Source: Streptomyces sp. CC53 (GTDB lineage Bacteria > Actinomycetota > Actinomycetes > Streptomycetales > Streptomycetaceae). Taken from it: DNA of 64,000 nt. The number at the start of each line of letters is the position of its first letter. Positions within the stretch are counted from its first letter, which is position 1. The position numbers and the translations under genes are program-made. Under the pieces are notes generated by a model that saw nothing but the letters and a program-made list of their open reading frames with translations, was not told the origin of the DNA and made no database searches. The stretch is from NCBI RefSeq assembly GCF_001865245.1, contig NZ_MKXB01000144.1, positions 73,983-137,982 on the forward strand. Reading direction: 5' to 3'. Shown piece after piece: positions 16,726 through 26,122 of this stretch.

Positions 16726-17176
16726 CCGTCGGCCACCCGGCTGAGGACCGGCGTGATCCAGCCAAAAAAACCGGTTGAACGGTACGCGGCCCGCCCCGGC
16801 CACCGGATGGGGCCCCAGGGTGTTCCCCGGCCGGGGCCACCGCTCCGCCGGGCCTCCCGTGCCGGGGCACCGCCCGCGCTCCCCGGGCCCGGGGCTCGCC
16901 GCCGGCGGACCCGGTAAAGGCGTCCACCAGGGGACTTTTCCTCCCCGGGAGCATCGCCGGACACCCCGACAAGGCGGCAGTCCGAGCGGACGCGGGGCAG
17001 AGCGAGCCGGGGACTGCGGCGGGCGGCGGCCACCGTGGGGAAGAAGGGGAGGGGATCACTCCCGTCCCGCACGTCCCGGGAGCCCTCGGTGGCACGCGCA
17101 GCAGCCGCTCATTTGTCAGCCGACTGTGATCGACTGAGGTGGCAGGAGGCCGTCGCGGCGTATCAGGATGGGGGCC
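16726..17176. other. intergenic region before the DUF885 gene
   Basis: No gene is visible in these 450 bases. An A7 run at about 16764-16770 has no stem beside it. The region presumably holds the promoter of the DUF885 gene, but I could not pick a convincing -35/-10 pair. Confidence 0.4.
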
Positions 17177-18868
17177 ATGCCAGACACCCCCAGTGCTCTT
17201 CCCCGCCAGGTCGCGGACGCCTACGTCGACGCACTCGTCGAACTCGACCCCGTCACGGGTACGTACCTGGGCGTCCAGGAGAGCCATGCGCTCCTGCCCG
17301 ACTACTCCCCCGCAGGCCAGGAGGAACTGGCCGTACTGGCCCGCGAGACCCTGGCCCGGCTCGACGCGGCGGAGCGCCTGCCCGGCGCCGACACCGACGT
17401 GGAGCGGCGCTGCGCGCGCCTCCTGCGGGAGCGCCTCACCGCCGAACTGGCCGTCCACGAAGCCGGGGAGGGCCTGCGGACCGTCAGCAACATCCACTCC
17501 CCCGCCCACAGCCTGCGCATGGCCTTCACGGTGACGCCGACCGGCACCCGCGACGACTGGTCGGCGGTCGCCGAACGGCTGCGCGCCGTACCCGCCGCCC
17601 TGGACGGCTACCGCGAGTCCCTCGCCCTCGGCCTGGAGCGCGACCTGCCGGGCGGTCCCCGCGCCACGGCCACCTTCGTCGAGCAGCTCACGGAGTGGGC
17701 GGGCGGCGCCGAGGGGAACCGGCGCGGCTGGTTCGAGGAGTTCGCCGCGGAGGGCCCCGCCGACCTGCGCACCGAACTGGACACGGCCGCCCGCGGCGCC
17801 ACCGCGGCGGTCGCGGAGCTGCGGGACTGGATGCGGGACGTGTACGCCCCTGCCGTGAAGAACGCCCCCGACACGGTGGGCCGCGAGCGGTACGCCCGCT
17901 GGTCGCGCTACCACAACGGCACCGACCTCGACCTGGACGAGGCCTACGCCTACGGCTGGGAGGAGTTCCACCGGCTCCTCGGCGAGATGCGCCAGGAGGC
18001 CGACAAGATCCTCCCCGGGTCGGGCCCCTGGGAGGCGCTCGCCCACCTCGACGTGCACGGACAGCACATCGAGGGCGCGGAGGAGACCCGGGCCTGGCTG
18101 CAGGGCCTGATGGACGAGGCCATCGAGGCCCTCGACGGCACGCACTTCGAACTGGCCGACCGGGTCAGGAAGGTGGAGTCCCGGATCGCACCGCCCGGCA
18201 GTGCGGCCGCGCCCTACTACACGGGCCCGTCCGAGGACTTCTCCCGGCCGGGGCGGACGTGGCTGCCCGTCGACGGCGAGACCCGGTTCCCCGTGTACGA
18301 CCTGGTGTCCACCTGGTACCACGAGGGTGTTCCCGGCCACCACCTGCAGATCGCGCAGTGGGTGCACGTCGCGGACCGGCTGTCGCGCTACCAGGCGACG
18401 GTGGGCCAGGTGAGCGCCAACTCCGAGGGCTGGGCGCTGTACGCCGAACGGCTGATGGACGAGCTGGGCTTCCTGCCGGACCCCGAGCGCCGGCTCGGCT
18501 ACCTGGACGCGCAGATGATGCGCGCCTGCCGGGTCATCGTGGACATCGGCATGCACGTGGAGATGGAGATCCCGGCGCACTCGCCGTTCCACCCCGGCGA
18601 GCGGTGGACCCCGGCGCTGGCGCAGCGGTTCTACCAGCAGCACAGCAGCCGGCCGCCCGCGTACGTCGAGAGCGAGATGGTCCGGTACCTGTCGATGCCG
18701 GGGCAGGCGATCGGCTACAAGCTGGGCGAGCGGGCGTGGCTGCTGGGCCGAGAGAAGGCGCGGGCCGCGCACGGCGCCGCGTTCGACGCGAAGAAGTGGC
18801 ACATGGCGGCGCTCTCACAGGGTTCCCTCGGCCTGGACGACCTGGTCGACGAGCTGTCCAGGCTCTGA
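17177..18868 (+). CDS. DUF885 family protein, probable zinc metallopeptidase
   Basis: 563 residues, mostly helical, soluble and without a signal peptide. The C-terminal half has 'STWYHEGVPGHHLQIAQ' (near residue 380), a HExxH-like zinc signature extended by GHH, and a downstream 'NSEGWALYAERLMDELG' that supplies the third ligand Glu, the pattern of gluzincin-type peptidases. Members of DUF885 are thought to be carboxypeptidase-like enzymes. ATG at 17177 is preferred because GGATGGGG precedes it; an ATG three codons earlier lacks a site. Confidence 0.9.
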   Translation: MPDTPSALPRQVADAYVDALVELDPVTGTYLGVQESHALLPDYSPAGQEELAVLARETLARLDAAERLPGADTDVERRCARLLRERLTAELAVHEAGEGLRTVSNIHSPAHSLRMAFTVTPTGTRDDWSAVAERLRAVPAALDGYRESLALGLERDLPGGPRATATFVEQLTEWAGGAEGNRRGWFEEFAAEGPADLRTELDTAARGATAAVAELRDWMRDVYAPAVKNAPDTVGRERYARWSRYHNGTDLDLDEAYAYGWEEFHRLLGEMRQEADKILPGSGPWEALAHLDVHGQHIEGAEETRAWLQGLMDEAIEALDGTHFELADRVRKVESRIAPPGSAAAPYYTGPSEDFSRPGRTWLPVDGETRFPVYDLVSTWYHEGVPGHHLQIAQWVHVADRLSRYQATVGQVSANSEGWALYAERLMDELGFLPDPERRLGYLDAQMMRACRVIVDIGMHVEMEIPAHSPFHPGERWTPALAQRFYQQHSSRPPAYVESEMVRYLSMPGQAIGYKLGERAWLLGREKARAAHGAAFDAKKWHMAALSQGSLGLDDLVDELSRL

Positions 18869-18900
18869 GCGGAAAGCCCGCCCGGGCCCGGAGAGCCGCT

Positions 18901-18952
18901 GCCCGGCCCCGCCACGGGGCCGGGCGTCCGGGGCCGCCTGCGCGGCGGCCCC
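18901..18952 (+). terminator. tandem terminator hairpins
   Basis: Two perfect stem-loops follow the DUF885 stop: GCCCGGCCCCG/CGGGGCCGGGC with a 3-base loop (18901-18925) and GGGGCCGCC/GGCGGCCCC with a 5-base loop (18930-18952). The remaining 320 bases up to the rhodanese gene show no gene. Confidence 0.65.
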
Positions 18953-19275
18953 GTGAGCGGGCACCCCCGCAGCCCGGGGCTGCCGCAGCCGTGTCCCGGT
19001 CGCCCGGTGACGTCGCCCGTCGGAGGGCGACGGCGGGGCGGGCGGCGCCGACACCGGTCCTCGGGCGCGGAGCCCTCGGAGCGTGGCCGGCCCCGCAGCC
19101 GCAGGACCTGCACCGGATCCCCGGGGCGGGGAGCCGGAGGTGCCGCACACGACATCCCCCGGCGCCTCGGACGCAGAGGCGGCTCCCCGGGGCGCCGGCA
19201 CACGGCGCGGCGGCCGTGGCCGAGCCGCGGACCGGCGGTCGGGGCGGCGGGCGCAGTTCCCGTACGGCTCAGCCG

Positions 19276-19776
19276 TCAGCAGCCGCAGTCATCGGCGCCG
19301 ACCGGCGCGGTGAGGGGGTCGGCCTCCTGCCGACGCGGCCCCTCCCACGTCTCGTACGGGAGGCCCTCGCGGGCCCAGTACTCGAAGCCGCCCAGCATCT
19401 CCTTCACCTGGAAGCCCAGTTCGGCCAACGCGCCGGCGGCACGGAGGGCGCCGTTGCAGCCGGGCCCCCAGCAGTAGGTGACCACCGGGACGGCCTTGTC
19501 GAGCAGGTGCTCGGCGCGCTCGGGGATCACGGCGTTCGGCAGGTGCAGGGCACCGGGGACGTGCCCCTGGTCCCACGCCTCGGTGGAGCGGCAGTCCACC
19601 AGGACGAAGCCGGGGTCGCCGCCACCCGCGAGCGCGGCGGCGACATCCGACACGTCCGTGTGGAAGGCGAGGGCCGCCGCGAAGTACGCGGCGGCAGTAG
19701 CAGCGGGGGCGGGCGGCACCCGCAGGACCGGGTTGTGGGCGAGAGGCGCGTCAGTGCGGGAGGTCGTGGTCGTCAT
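19276..19776 (-). CDS. rhodanese-like domain protein
   Basis: 166 residues with one rhodanese domain: 'FVLVDCRSTEAWDQGHVPGALHLP' (the CH2A-like Asp-Cys-Arg motif) and the active-site loop 'VVTYCWGPGCNGALRAAGALAELG' carrying the catalytic Cys. It moves sulfane sulfur or detoxifies thiol-reactive compounds. The C-terminus ends in a CGC pair (DDCGC), a possible extra redox or metal site. ATG at 19776 is the likely start. It is divergent from an Lrp/AsnC gene across about 95 bases, so the regulator may control it. Confidence 0.9.
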   Translation of the reverse strand: MTTTTSRTDAPLAHNPVLRVPPAPAATAAAYFAAALAFHTDVSDVAAALAGGGDPGFVLVDCRSTEAWDQGHVPGALHLPNAVIPERAEHLLDKAVPVVTYCWGPGCNGALRAAGALAELGFQVKEMLGGFEYWAREGLPYETWEGPRRQEADPLTAPVGADDCGC

Positions 19777-19870
19777 GTCCGAAAATCTACGGCCCGTGAT
19801 CACCACGGTGAAGTGATGATCCCCGGCAGATCCCTTGCTTCGCCGGGGAATCCCCTGTTAAGAGTGGACC

Positions 19871-20317
19871 ATGACGGGATACTCACCGGACACGACGGAC
19901 TGGCGCATCCTGAAGGCCCTCCAGGAGCAGGGCCGAGCGAGCTTCACCGACCTGGCGCGGACCGTGTCCATGTCCGCCAGTGCCGTGACGGAGCGGGTGC
20001 GCAGGCTGGAGGAGGCAGGAGTGATCGCCGGATACACGGCCGTCGTCGAACCCACCCGCCTGGGACTGCCGATCATGGCCTTCATCCGGCTGCGCTATCC
20101 GCACGCCAACTACAAACCGTTCCACGACCTGTTGGACGTGACGCCGGAGATCCTGGAGGCACACCACGTCACCGGGGACGACTGCTTCGTCCTGAAGGTC
20201 GCCACCCGGTCGATGAGCCACCTGGAGGAGGTGGCCGGCAAGGTCTCCTCCCTCGGTTCGGTGACGACGAGCGTCGTCTACTCCTCCCCCCTGCCGCGCC
20301 GCGCCGTCACCCCGTGA
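19871..20317 (+). CDS. Lrp/AsnC family transcriptional regulator
   Basis: 148 residues: an N-terminal helix-turn-helix (about 5-60, 'DWRILKALQEQGRASFTDLARTVSMSASAVTERVRRLEEAGVI') and a RAM/AsnC ligand-binding domain (about 65-145, 'VVEPTRLGLPIMAFIRLRYP' and 'VTGDDCFVLKVATRSMSHLEE'). Such proteins sense amino acids as octamers. The gap to the divergent rhodanese gene contains TCACC-AC-GGTGA (19800-19811), a possible binding site. The gene converges on sbcC with an 11-base overlap. Confidence 0.92.
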   Translation: MTGYSPDTTDWRILKALQEQGRASFTDLARTVSMSASAVTERVRRLEEAGVIAGYTAVVEPTRLGLPIMAFIRLRYPHANYKPFHDLLDVTPEILEAHHVTGDDCFVLKVATRSMSHLEEVAGKVSSLGSVTTSVVYSSPLPRRAVTP

Positions 20318-23300
20318 CCTCGGCCCCCCGCAGCCGCACCCGCGAGCCGTCGCGGCCCTTCACCACCTCCAGCTGGGCGGGGATGCGGCGGCGCAGGTCG
20401 GGGACGTGGCTGACGATGCCGACGCTGCGGTCGCGTTCGCGCAGGCCGTCCAGGACGTCGAGGACCTCGTCCAGGGTGTGCTCGTCGAGGCTGCCGAAGC
20501 CCTCGTCGATGAAGAGGGTGTCGAGGCGGACGCCCCCGGCCTCGTCCGTGACGACGTCGGCCAGGCCCAGCGCGAGGGCGAGGGACACGAAGAACGTCTC
20601 CCCGCCGGACAGCGTGGCCGTGTCGCGTTCCGTGCCGGTCCAGGCGTCGACCACGTGCAGGCCCAGGCCGGAGCGCTTGGTACCGGCGCGGGCGTCGGAG
20701 TGGACGAGGGTGTAGCGGCCGGCAGACATGCGCTGCAGGCGCGCGGTGGCGGCCGCGGCGACCTGTTCCAGTCGGGCTGCGAGGACGTAGGTCTCCAGGC
20801 GCATCCGCCGCTGGTTCTCGGCCGACGTTCCGGCGGTCAGTGTGGCGAGCCTGGCCAACCGGTCGTGATGGTCGCGCAGTGGTCCGAGGCGTCGCACCTC
20901 ACGCTCCGCCTGGGCGGAGAGCCGGTCCAGCGCGGTGCACCGGTCGCGTGCGGCGGCAACGGCGGAGGCCGCGGCGCGGGCGGCGCGCTCGGCGGTCTCG
21001 TAGGCGGCGCGGGCCGCTTCCGGGTCGGGCTGCGGGCCCTCCGCGGCGGGCCGTGCGGTGTGCTCCGCGAGCCGGTCCGCGATGGCGGCGGACTCCGCCT
21101 GCCAGGCGTCGAGCCGGTGCTGCAGGTCGCGCTGCCGCCCGTCGTCGAGGAGCGCGGCGGCTGCCGCGTCGGGGGTGGCGAAGCCGGCGCGGTACGCGGC
21201 GTCCGCGAGCCGGTCGTCGGCTTCCTTCAGTCTGCGTGCCGTCTCCTCCACGGCGCGTACGGCGTCGGCGGCCCGCGCCACCGCCTCGATCTGCCGCTCC
21301 AGCTCGGCCGAGCGCTCGGCGACGGTGGTGGCCGCGGTTCCGAGGGCGCGCGCCAGGTCGGTGTCCAGGACGGCCTGCTGCCGGTCGAGGGCTTCTCGGC
21401 GGGACGTGGCGGCCGCGAGGGCGAGGCGGGCCTGCTGCCGGGCGTCGAGCCGCAGGCCGTGTTCCTGCTCCGCCCGGCGGAGCTCTTCCCGCAGGGCGTG
21501 GCCGGTCGAGGCCAGCGCCCGTGTCTCGGCGTGCTCCGTCTCCAACACGTCTACGTGGTGGGCGAGTTCCGTCACGGTCGGTCCGGTGGGTACCGGCTCG
21601 CTCCCGGTCGGCGCCGCGCCGGCCGGTTCTGGTGCGGCGCGCTCGGGCGACTCGCCGGCGGCTTCGGCGGCCGCCGCGCCGTGCGTCTCCCGGAGGACGG
21701 CGAGACGCCGCTCGGCGTCCGTGCGTGCCGCGTCGGCACGCGTGTGCTGTTCGTACGCCGCGTCCTCGGCCGCCCGGTCCACGTGGCCGTCCGCGGCAGC
21801 GGCGGGAGCCGGGTGGGTGGGGGATCCGCACACCGCGCAGGGGGCGCCGTCGGCCAGCTGGGCCGCGAGTTCGGCGGCGATGCCGCGCAGGCGGCGCTCA
21901 CGGAGGTCCAGCCAGGTCTCGTGGGCGCGGTTGGCCGCCTCACGTGCGGTGGCGAGGCGCTCTTCGGCGGCCGTGACGTCCTCGGCGAGGGCGTCACGGC
22001 GGCGCGCGGCGGCGAGCCGGCGGCGGGCCGGCTCCAGACGGCCGGCCAGGAGCTCGGCGCGGGTCGCGGCGTCCTGCGCTGCCTCCGCCTGCTCCTGGAG
22101 CTCTCGCCGTCTGGCCTCCCAACCGGCCAGCCAGGCGTCGGCGTCCCGCAGGACCTCCTCGTCGGCGCGGGCCCTCCGGTCGAGTTCGGCGCGTTCCCGC
22201 ACGATCTCGGCCCGGCGCTGCTCGGCGACCCGGGCCGCTTCCACGGCGGCGAGCTCCTGTTGGAGTGCCCGGTCGCGTGCGGCGAGCCAGTCGGCCCCGG
22301 CGTCGGCCGGCTCGCCCGGGAGGGCGGCTGCGGCGCGGGTGCGCGCGGTGTCGGCGGCGCGGTGGGCGCGCTCCGCCTCGTCGCGCAGGGCGAGCGGCTC
22401 ACCGATGCGCTCGGCCCGGCGCGCCTCTTCCAGGCGGGCCTGCCACATGTCCCGCTCGCCGCGCCGGGCGTCGAGTGCGGCGGCGCGCCGGAGGGCGTCC
22501 TCGTGGCGCTGCCTGCGGGCGGCCCGCTCCTGCTCGTCCTCCAGGGCGCGGTGCGCGGCGGCCTGCCGGGATTCCGCCGCGCTCAGGGCGAGTTCGGCCG
22601 CGTCGCGGGCCTCGCGGGCCCCGGAGCGGGCCACGGCGGCCCAGGTCAGCACGGCGGCGGCGAGGCCGGGGTCGCCGGGCGTGCCCTCGGGGGCGGGCCA
22701 GCCGTCGGCGGCGCCTCCCGCCGCCTGGGCCATGCGGTGGGCGACGGCGAGGAGTTGCCGGTCGCCCGCCTCGACCTGCTGCGCGGCGGCGCGCCGCTGC
22801 TCGGCGAGGCGTTCCTCGACGGCAGCGAAGCGGCGGGTGTCGAAGAGCCGGCCGAGGAGTCTGCCGCGGGCTTCGGCGTCGGCGCGCAGGAAGCGGGAGA
22901 AGTCGCCCTGCGGGAGCAGCACCACCTGGCAGAACTGTTCGCGGTTCATGCCGAGGAGCTGGCCGATCTCCTCGCCGATCTCCTGGTGGGAGCGGCTGAG
23001 CCCCTTCCAGGTGTCGGTCCCGGGGTCGTGTGCCTCCAGCAGTGACTGGGCCTTCTCGGTGGTGAAGCCGCCGCCGCGCCTCTTGGGGCGGGGCTGGGCG
23101 GGGCGCCGCGTGAGCCTCAGCCGCCGTCCGGACACGGTCAGTTCGAGGACCACCTCGGTGGGTGTGCCGACGGGTGCGTGGTCGCTGCGCAGCGGGGCGG
23201 CGGGCGACTGGCGGGCGCCGGGCACGGAGCCGTAGAGAGCGAAGCAGACGGCGTCGAGTATGGACGTCTTTCCGGCGCCGGTGGCTCCGTGGAGCAGGAA

Positions 23301-23390
23301 CAGCCCGGCGGTGGAGAGCGCGTCGAAGTCGATGTCCTGGCGGGCGCCGAAGGGGCCGAAGGCGGTGACCTGGAGTCGGTGGAGCCTCAT
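20307..23390 (-). CDS. sbcC: exonuclease subunit SbcC (AAA family ATPase)
   Basis: 1027 residues. The N-terminus 'MRLHRLQVTAFGPFGARQDID' and Walker A 'LLHGATGAGKTSILDAVCFALYG' (near residue 35) open an SMC/Rad50-type ATPase. Long Arg/Glu/Ala coiled coils flank a zinc hook 'GAPCAVCGSPTHP' in the middle, and the C-terminal ABC signature 'TLSGGETFFVSLALALGLADVV' and Walker B 'LDTLFIDEGFGSLDEHTLDEV' close it. With SbcD it processes DNA ends and cleaves hairpins. Its ATG overlaps the sbcD stop by 4 bases (ATGA). Confidence 0.96.
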   Translation of the reverse strand: MRLHRLQVTAFGPFGARQDIDFDALSTAGLFLLHGATGAGKTSILDAVCFALYGSVPGARQSPAAPLRSDHAPVGTPTEVVLELTVSGRRLRLTRRPAQPRPKRRGGGFTTEKAQSLLEAHDPGTDTWKGLSRSHQEIGEEIGQLLGMNREQFCQVVLLPQGDFSRFLRADAEARGRLLGRLFDTRRFAAVEERLAEQRRAAAQQVEAGDRQLLAVAHRMAQAAGGAADGWPAPEGTPGDPGLAAAVLTWAAVARSGAREARDAAELALSAAESRQAAAHRALEDEQERAARRQRHEDALRRAAALDARRGERDMWQARLEEARRAERIGEPLALRDEAERAHRAADTARTRAAAALPGEPADAGADWLAARDRALQQELAAVEAARVAEQRRAEIVRERAELDRRARADEEVLRDADAWLAGWEARRRELQEQAEAAQDAATRAELLAGRLEPARRRLAAARRRDALAEDVTAAEERLATAREAANRAHETWLDLRERRLRGIAAELAAQLADGAPCAVCGSPTHPAPAAAADGHVDRAAEDAAYEQHTRADAARTDAERRLAVLRETHGAAAAEAAGESPERAAPEPAGAAPTGSEPVPTGPTVTELAHHVDVLETEHAETRALASTGHALREELRRAEQEHGLRLDARQQARLALAAATSRREALDRQQAVLDTDLARALGTAATTVAERSAELERQIEAVARAADAVRAVEETARRLKEADDRLADAAYRAGFATPDAAAAALLDDGRQRDLQHRLDAWQAESAAIADRLAEHTARPAAEGPQPDPEAARAAYETAERAARAAASAVAAARDRCTALDRLSAQAEREVRRLGPLRDHHDRLARLATLTAGTSAENQRRMRLETYVLAARLEQVAAAATARLQRMSAGRYTLVHSDARAGTKRSGLGLHVVDAWTGTERDTATLSGGETFFVSLALALGLADVVTDEAGGVRLDTLFIDEGFGSLDEHTLDEVLDVLDGLRERDRSVGIVSHVPDLRRRIPAQLEVVKGRDGSRVRLRGAEVTG

Positions 23391-24580
23391 CGGGCTGCCT
23401 CCCGGACGGGGTCTGCGGCCTCGCGTGCGGCGAGGTCGGCGCGTACGTCGGCGAAGGCTCCGTGCAGTGCGGCGCGTTCGCGGTCGTCGGGGGCGGACCC
23501 GCCCCGCACGTGGGCCACGAAGTCCTCGGCGATCTGGTGGTCGGTGCGCCCGTGGAGCCTGCGCGCGTAGGAGAGGTGCCGTTGTCCGTCGGCGCCGTCC
23601 TCGGGCGCGAAGACGAGACTGAGGATGTGCGGGAAGCGCCGGGCGAGGCGGGCCATAGGCTCGGCGGGCCGTACGGAGTCGGTGAGGGTGGCCTCCACCC
23701 AGGCGTCCTCGTGACGGTCGTGGGCGGGATCGTCGAGGAGGTCGGCGAGGGTGCCGCGGAGGCGGGCCAGCGGTCGGGGCACGGGGCAGTCGACGCGTGC
23801 GGCGGTGATCTCTCCGGTGGGCCCGAGGTCGACGAGCCACATCGTCTTGCGGTGGCGCCACTCGGAGAAGGAGTAGGCGAGCGGGGAACCCGAGTAGCGG
23901 ACGCGATCGGTGAGCGTCTGGCTGCCGTGCAGGTGGCCGAGGGCCACGTAGTCGACGCCGTCGAAGACACCGGCGGGCACCGCGGCGACGCCGCCGACGG
24001 TGATGTCCCGTTCGCTGTCGCTGGGCTCTCCACCGGCCACGAAGGCGTGGGCGAGGACGACGGAGCGGGTGCCGGCCGGGCGGGTTGCCAGGTCGGCGCG
24101 GACACGTTCCATGGCGGCGGTGAGCACCGCCTCGTGTGAGGCCCTGCGGGCGCCGAGGCGCTGGCGCACGAGGGAGGGTTCCAGGTACGGCAGCCCGTAG
24201 AAGGCGACGTCGCCGTGTGGCGCGTCGGGCAGGACGACGGGTGTCCCGATGCCGTCGGGGTCGGTGCGCAGGTGGATCCCGGCGTGCTCCATGAGCCCCG
24301 AGCCGACGCCGAGGCGCCGTGCGGAGTCGTGGTTGCCGGAGATCATCACGGTGGGCACGCCGGCGTCGGCGAGGCGGTGCAGGGCACGGTCGAAGAGCTC
24401 CACGGCGGTCAGCGGCGGTACGGCCCGGTCGTACACGTCCCCGGCGACGACCACCGCGTCCACCTCGTGGTCGCGCACGGCGGACACGAGGTGGTCGAGG
24501 AAGGCGGCCTGGGCGTCGAGGAGGCCGACACGGTGGAACGACCGCCCCAGGTGCCAGTCCGACGTGTGCAGGAGTCTCAT
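23387..24580 (-). CDS. sbcD: exonuclease subunit SbcD
   Basis: 397 residues of the Mre11/SbcD metallophosphoesterase family. The di-metal motifs are all present: 'MRLLHTSDWHLGRSFH' at the start, 'AVVVAGDVYDRAVPP', 'VMISGNHDSARRLG', 'VVLAHAFVAGG' and 'YVALGHLHGSQTL'. The C-terminal third is the SbcD capping domain. It is the nuclease partner of SbcC, made from the same transcript. ATG at 24580 was chosen because homology begins exactly there; the in-frame upstream extension to 24622 has no such match. Confidence 0.96.
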   Translation of the reverse strand: MRLLHTSDWHLGRSFHRVGLLDAQAAFLDHLVSAVRDHEVDAVVVAGDVYDRAVPPLTAVELFDRALHRLADAGVPTVMISGNHDSARRLGVGSGLMEHAGIHLRTDPDGIGTPVVLPDAPHGDVAFYGLPYLEPSLVRQRLGARRASHEAVLTAAMERVRADLATRPAGTRSVVLAHAFVAGGEPSDSERDITVGGVAAVPAGVFDGVDYVALGHLHGSQTLTDRVRYSGSPLAYSFSEWRHRKTMWLVDLGPTGEITAARVDCPVPRPLARLRGTLADLLDDPAHDRHEDAWVEATLTDSVRPAEPMARLARRFPHILSLVFAPEDGADGQRHLSYARRLHGRTDHQIAEDFVAHVRGGSAPDDRERAALHGAFADVRADLAAREAADPVREAAR

Positions 24581-24997
24581 GATCGGTGAGGGTAGCGGCC
24601 GGGTCTGACAGCGGGGCCGCATCGGCCGACCGGGGCTGGGTATCGACGGTGCGGTCCACGTGGCGCGGGCACCGGATGGGGCTTCTGGTGCCGGTGTTGA
24701 GGGCAGGGCGGGGGCGGTGCCCGGCGGCGCAGGTGCCGCGGGCGACGCGGGGTCGGCGGCTGCGGTGCAGGGACCGGCCGGGGTCGGCGCCCCGATGCAC
24801 AGGTGCTCCCGGCCTCGGGGGGCCGGGACGGCTGCCGGGGCCGCTCGCAGGACGGTGGTGCGGGCAGCGCCGCCGTGCGGGGAAAGACCGCGGGGTGCGG
24901 GAGGGCCGCGGGGCGCCGACCGGGTCGCTTACGAGCGAGGGGGAGCGGGCCCCGGTGCCCGGCCTCCTCGTGGTCGGCGTGGAGGATGTGGCGGGGC
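24581..24997. other. gene-free stretch upstream of sbcD
   Basis: These 417 bases lie between sbcD and the YigZ gene on the same strand. They presumably hold the sbcDC promoter, but I see neither a convincing promoter pair nor a gene. Confidence 0.4.
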
Positions 24998-25624
24998 TCA
25001 TGCCTCGCCGTATGCTTCGCCGCCGAGCTCGCAGGTGGCGGTGCCGGCCGTGGTGTCGGCGAGCCAGCTGCGGAAACCGTCCACGTCCGCCTCCGGCAGC
25101 CCGATCTCTATCCGGACCGCGTCGCCGTACGACACGTCGCGGACGGCGCGTCCGGTGGCCCGCAGGTCGTTCTGGAGCTTTCCCGCACGCTGGTGGTCCA
25201 CGGTCACGGTGGCCAGGCGGTAGCGTCGGCGGGTGACGGTGCCGAGGGCGTCGAGCGCCTCGCCCACCACACCGCCGTACGCCCGGATCAGACCGCCCGC
25301 GCCGAGCTTGACGCCGCCGTAGTACCGCGTGACGACCGCCGCGACGTACCGCACGTCGCGGCGCAGGAGCATCTGGAGCATGGGGACGCCCGCGGTGCCG
25401 CCGGGTTCACCGTCATCGGATGCCTTCTGCACGGAGGCGTCGGCTCCGACCACGTAGGCGTAGCAGTTGTGGGTGGCGGTCGGGTGCTCCTTGCGGATGC
25501 GGGCGACGAAGTCCTGCGCTTCCTGCTCCGTCGCCGCGGGGGCCAGCGCGCAGAGGAAGCGCGAGCGGTTGATCTCGGTCTCGTGCACGCCCTCGCGGGC
25601 CACCGTCAGGTACTGCTCCTGCAT
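24998..25624 (-). CDS. YigZ/IMPACT family protein
   Basis: 208 residues. The N-terminal UPF0029/IMPACT domain shows 'EINRSRFLCALAPAATEQEAQ', 'HPTATHNCYAYVVG', 'SDDGEPGGTAGVPMLQML' and 'VVTRYYGGVKLGAGGLIRAYGG'; the C-terminal part (about 140-205) is the DUF1949 ferredoxin-like domain. Bacterial members are linked to translation or ribosome-associated stress control; the exact reaction is not known. It precedes the DUF3291 gene region on the same strand. Confidence 0.93.
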   Translation of the reverse strand: MQEQYLTVAREGVHETEINRSRFLCALAPAATEQEAQDFVARIRKEHPTATHNCYAYVVGADASVQKASDDGEPGGTAGVPMLQMLLRRDVRYVAAVVTRYYGGVKLGAGGLIRAYGGVVGEALDALGTVTRRRYRLATVTVDHQRAGKLQNDLRATGRAVRDVSYGDAVRIEIGLPEADVDGFRSWLADTTAGTATCELGGEAYGEA

Positions 25625-25648
25625 CCGGCCACCCTAAACCCGCGGGTC

Positions 25649-26062
25649 TCACGGCCGTCCCGCGGCGTCGGCCGCCGCCTGTTCGTCGAGGCGCCGGCGG
25701 GCTTCGCTCCAGGCGACCGGCAGGTCTTCGGCGGCCGCCTCCCAGAAGGTGAAGGTGGAGGCGCGCATGGCGGGGCGGAGGTCCCGCATGGTGCCGCGGT
25801 GCGGCTCGGCGCGGGCGTACGCGTAGAGGGCGTCGCGGTCGCGCCAGGCGGAGAGGGTGAGGAAGGTGCGCCGGAAGGGCTGCGCGACGAGGGAGGCCCC
25901 GTAGGCGCCGGGCGCGCGCTTCACCTGCCGCCAGGCGGCAAGGGACCTCAGGAGGAAGCCGGGCACGTCCTTGAGCGAGCGGACTTCGAAGCGGGAGGCC
26001 ATGACGTAGACGGGGGCGCGGGGCGGGGCGGGGTGGGGTGTGATCCAGGGCAGGGCGGGCAT
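25649..26062 (-). CDS. DUF3291 domain protein
   Basis: 137 residues of the DUF3291 family, a dimeric alpha/beta-barrel related to antibiotic-biosynthesis monooxygenases: 'VYVMASRFEVRSLKDVPGFLLRS', 'RTFLTLSAWRDRDALYAYARAEPHRGTM' and 'RASTFTFWEAAAEDLPVAWSEA'. Its reaction is unknown; many neighbours in other genomes are small oxidases or unknown enzymes. ATG at 26062 follows GGAGGAG. A double palindromic operator (26077-26122) lies directly upstream, so it is under tight control of a regulator that is not encoded next to it. Confidence 0.85.
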   Translation of the reverse strand: MPALPWITPHPAPPRAPVYVMASRFEVRSLKDVPGFLLRSLAAWRQVKRAPGAYGASLVAQPFRRTFLTLSAWRDRDALYAYARAEPHRGTMRDLRPAMRASTFTFWEAAAEDLPVAWSEARRRLDEQAAADAAGRP

Positions 26063-26076
26063 GCCGGTCTCCTCCA

Positions 26077-26122
26077 AGCGGATAGTGGCACTATCTATTT
26101 CTAGATAGTGCCACTATCCGCT
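26077..26122. promoter_or_regulatory. 46-bp perfect inverted repeat made of two operator palindromes
   Basis: Two 21-bp arms (26077-26097 and 26102-26122) are perfect reverse complements around TTTC. Each arm itself contains a 15-bp palindrome: GATAGTGGCACTATC at 26080-26094 and GATAGTGCCACTATC at 26105-26119. This double site looks like a tandem binding site of a TetR- or PadR-type repressor for the DUF3291 gene whose ATG lies 15 bases away. It could also fold as a long hairpin. Confidence 0.8.

Noticed and set aside
16755..16775. A7 run as part of an intrinsic terminator
   Set aside because: No stem adjoins the run on the required side.
17035..20715. 1226-codon open frame on the plus strand
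   Set aside because: It is the wrong frame of the DUF885 gene followed by antisense of the rhodanese gene; no domain is visible.
20406..23045. 879-codon open frame antisense to sbcC
   Set aside because: sbcC on the opposite strand has every expected motif; the antisense frame is a low-complexity shadow.
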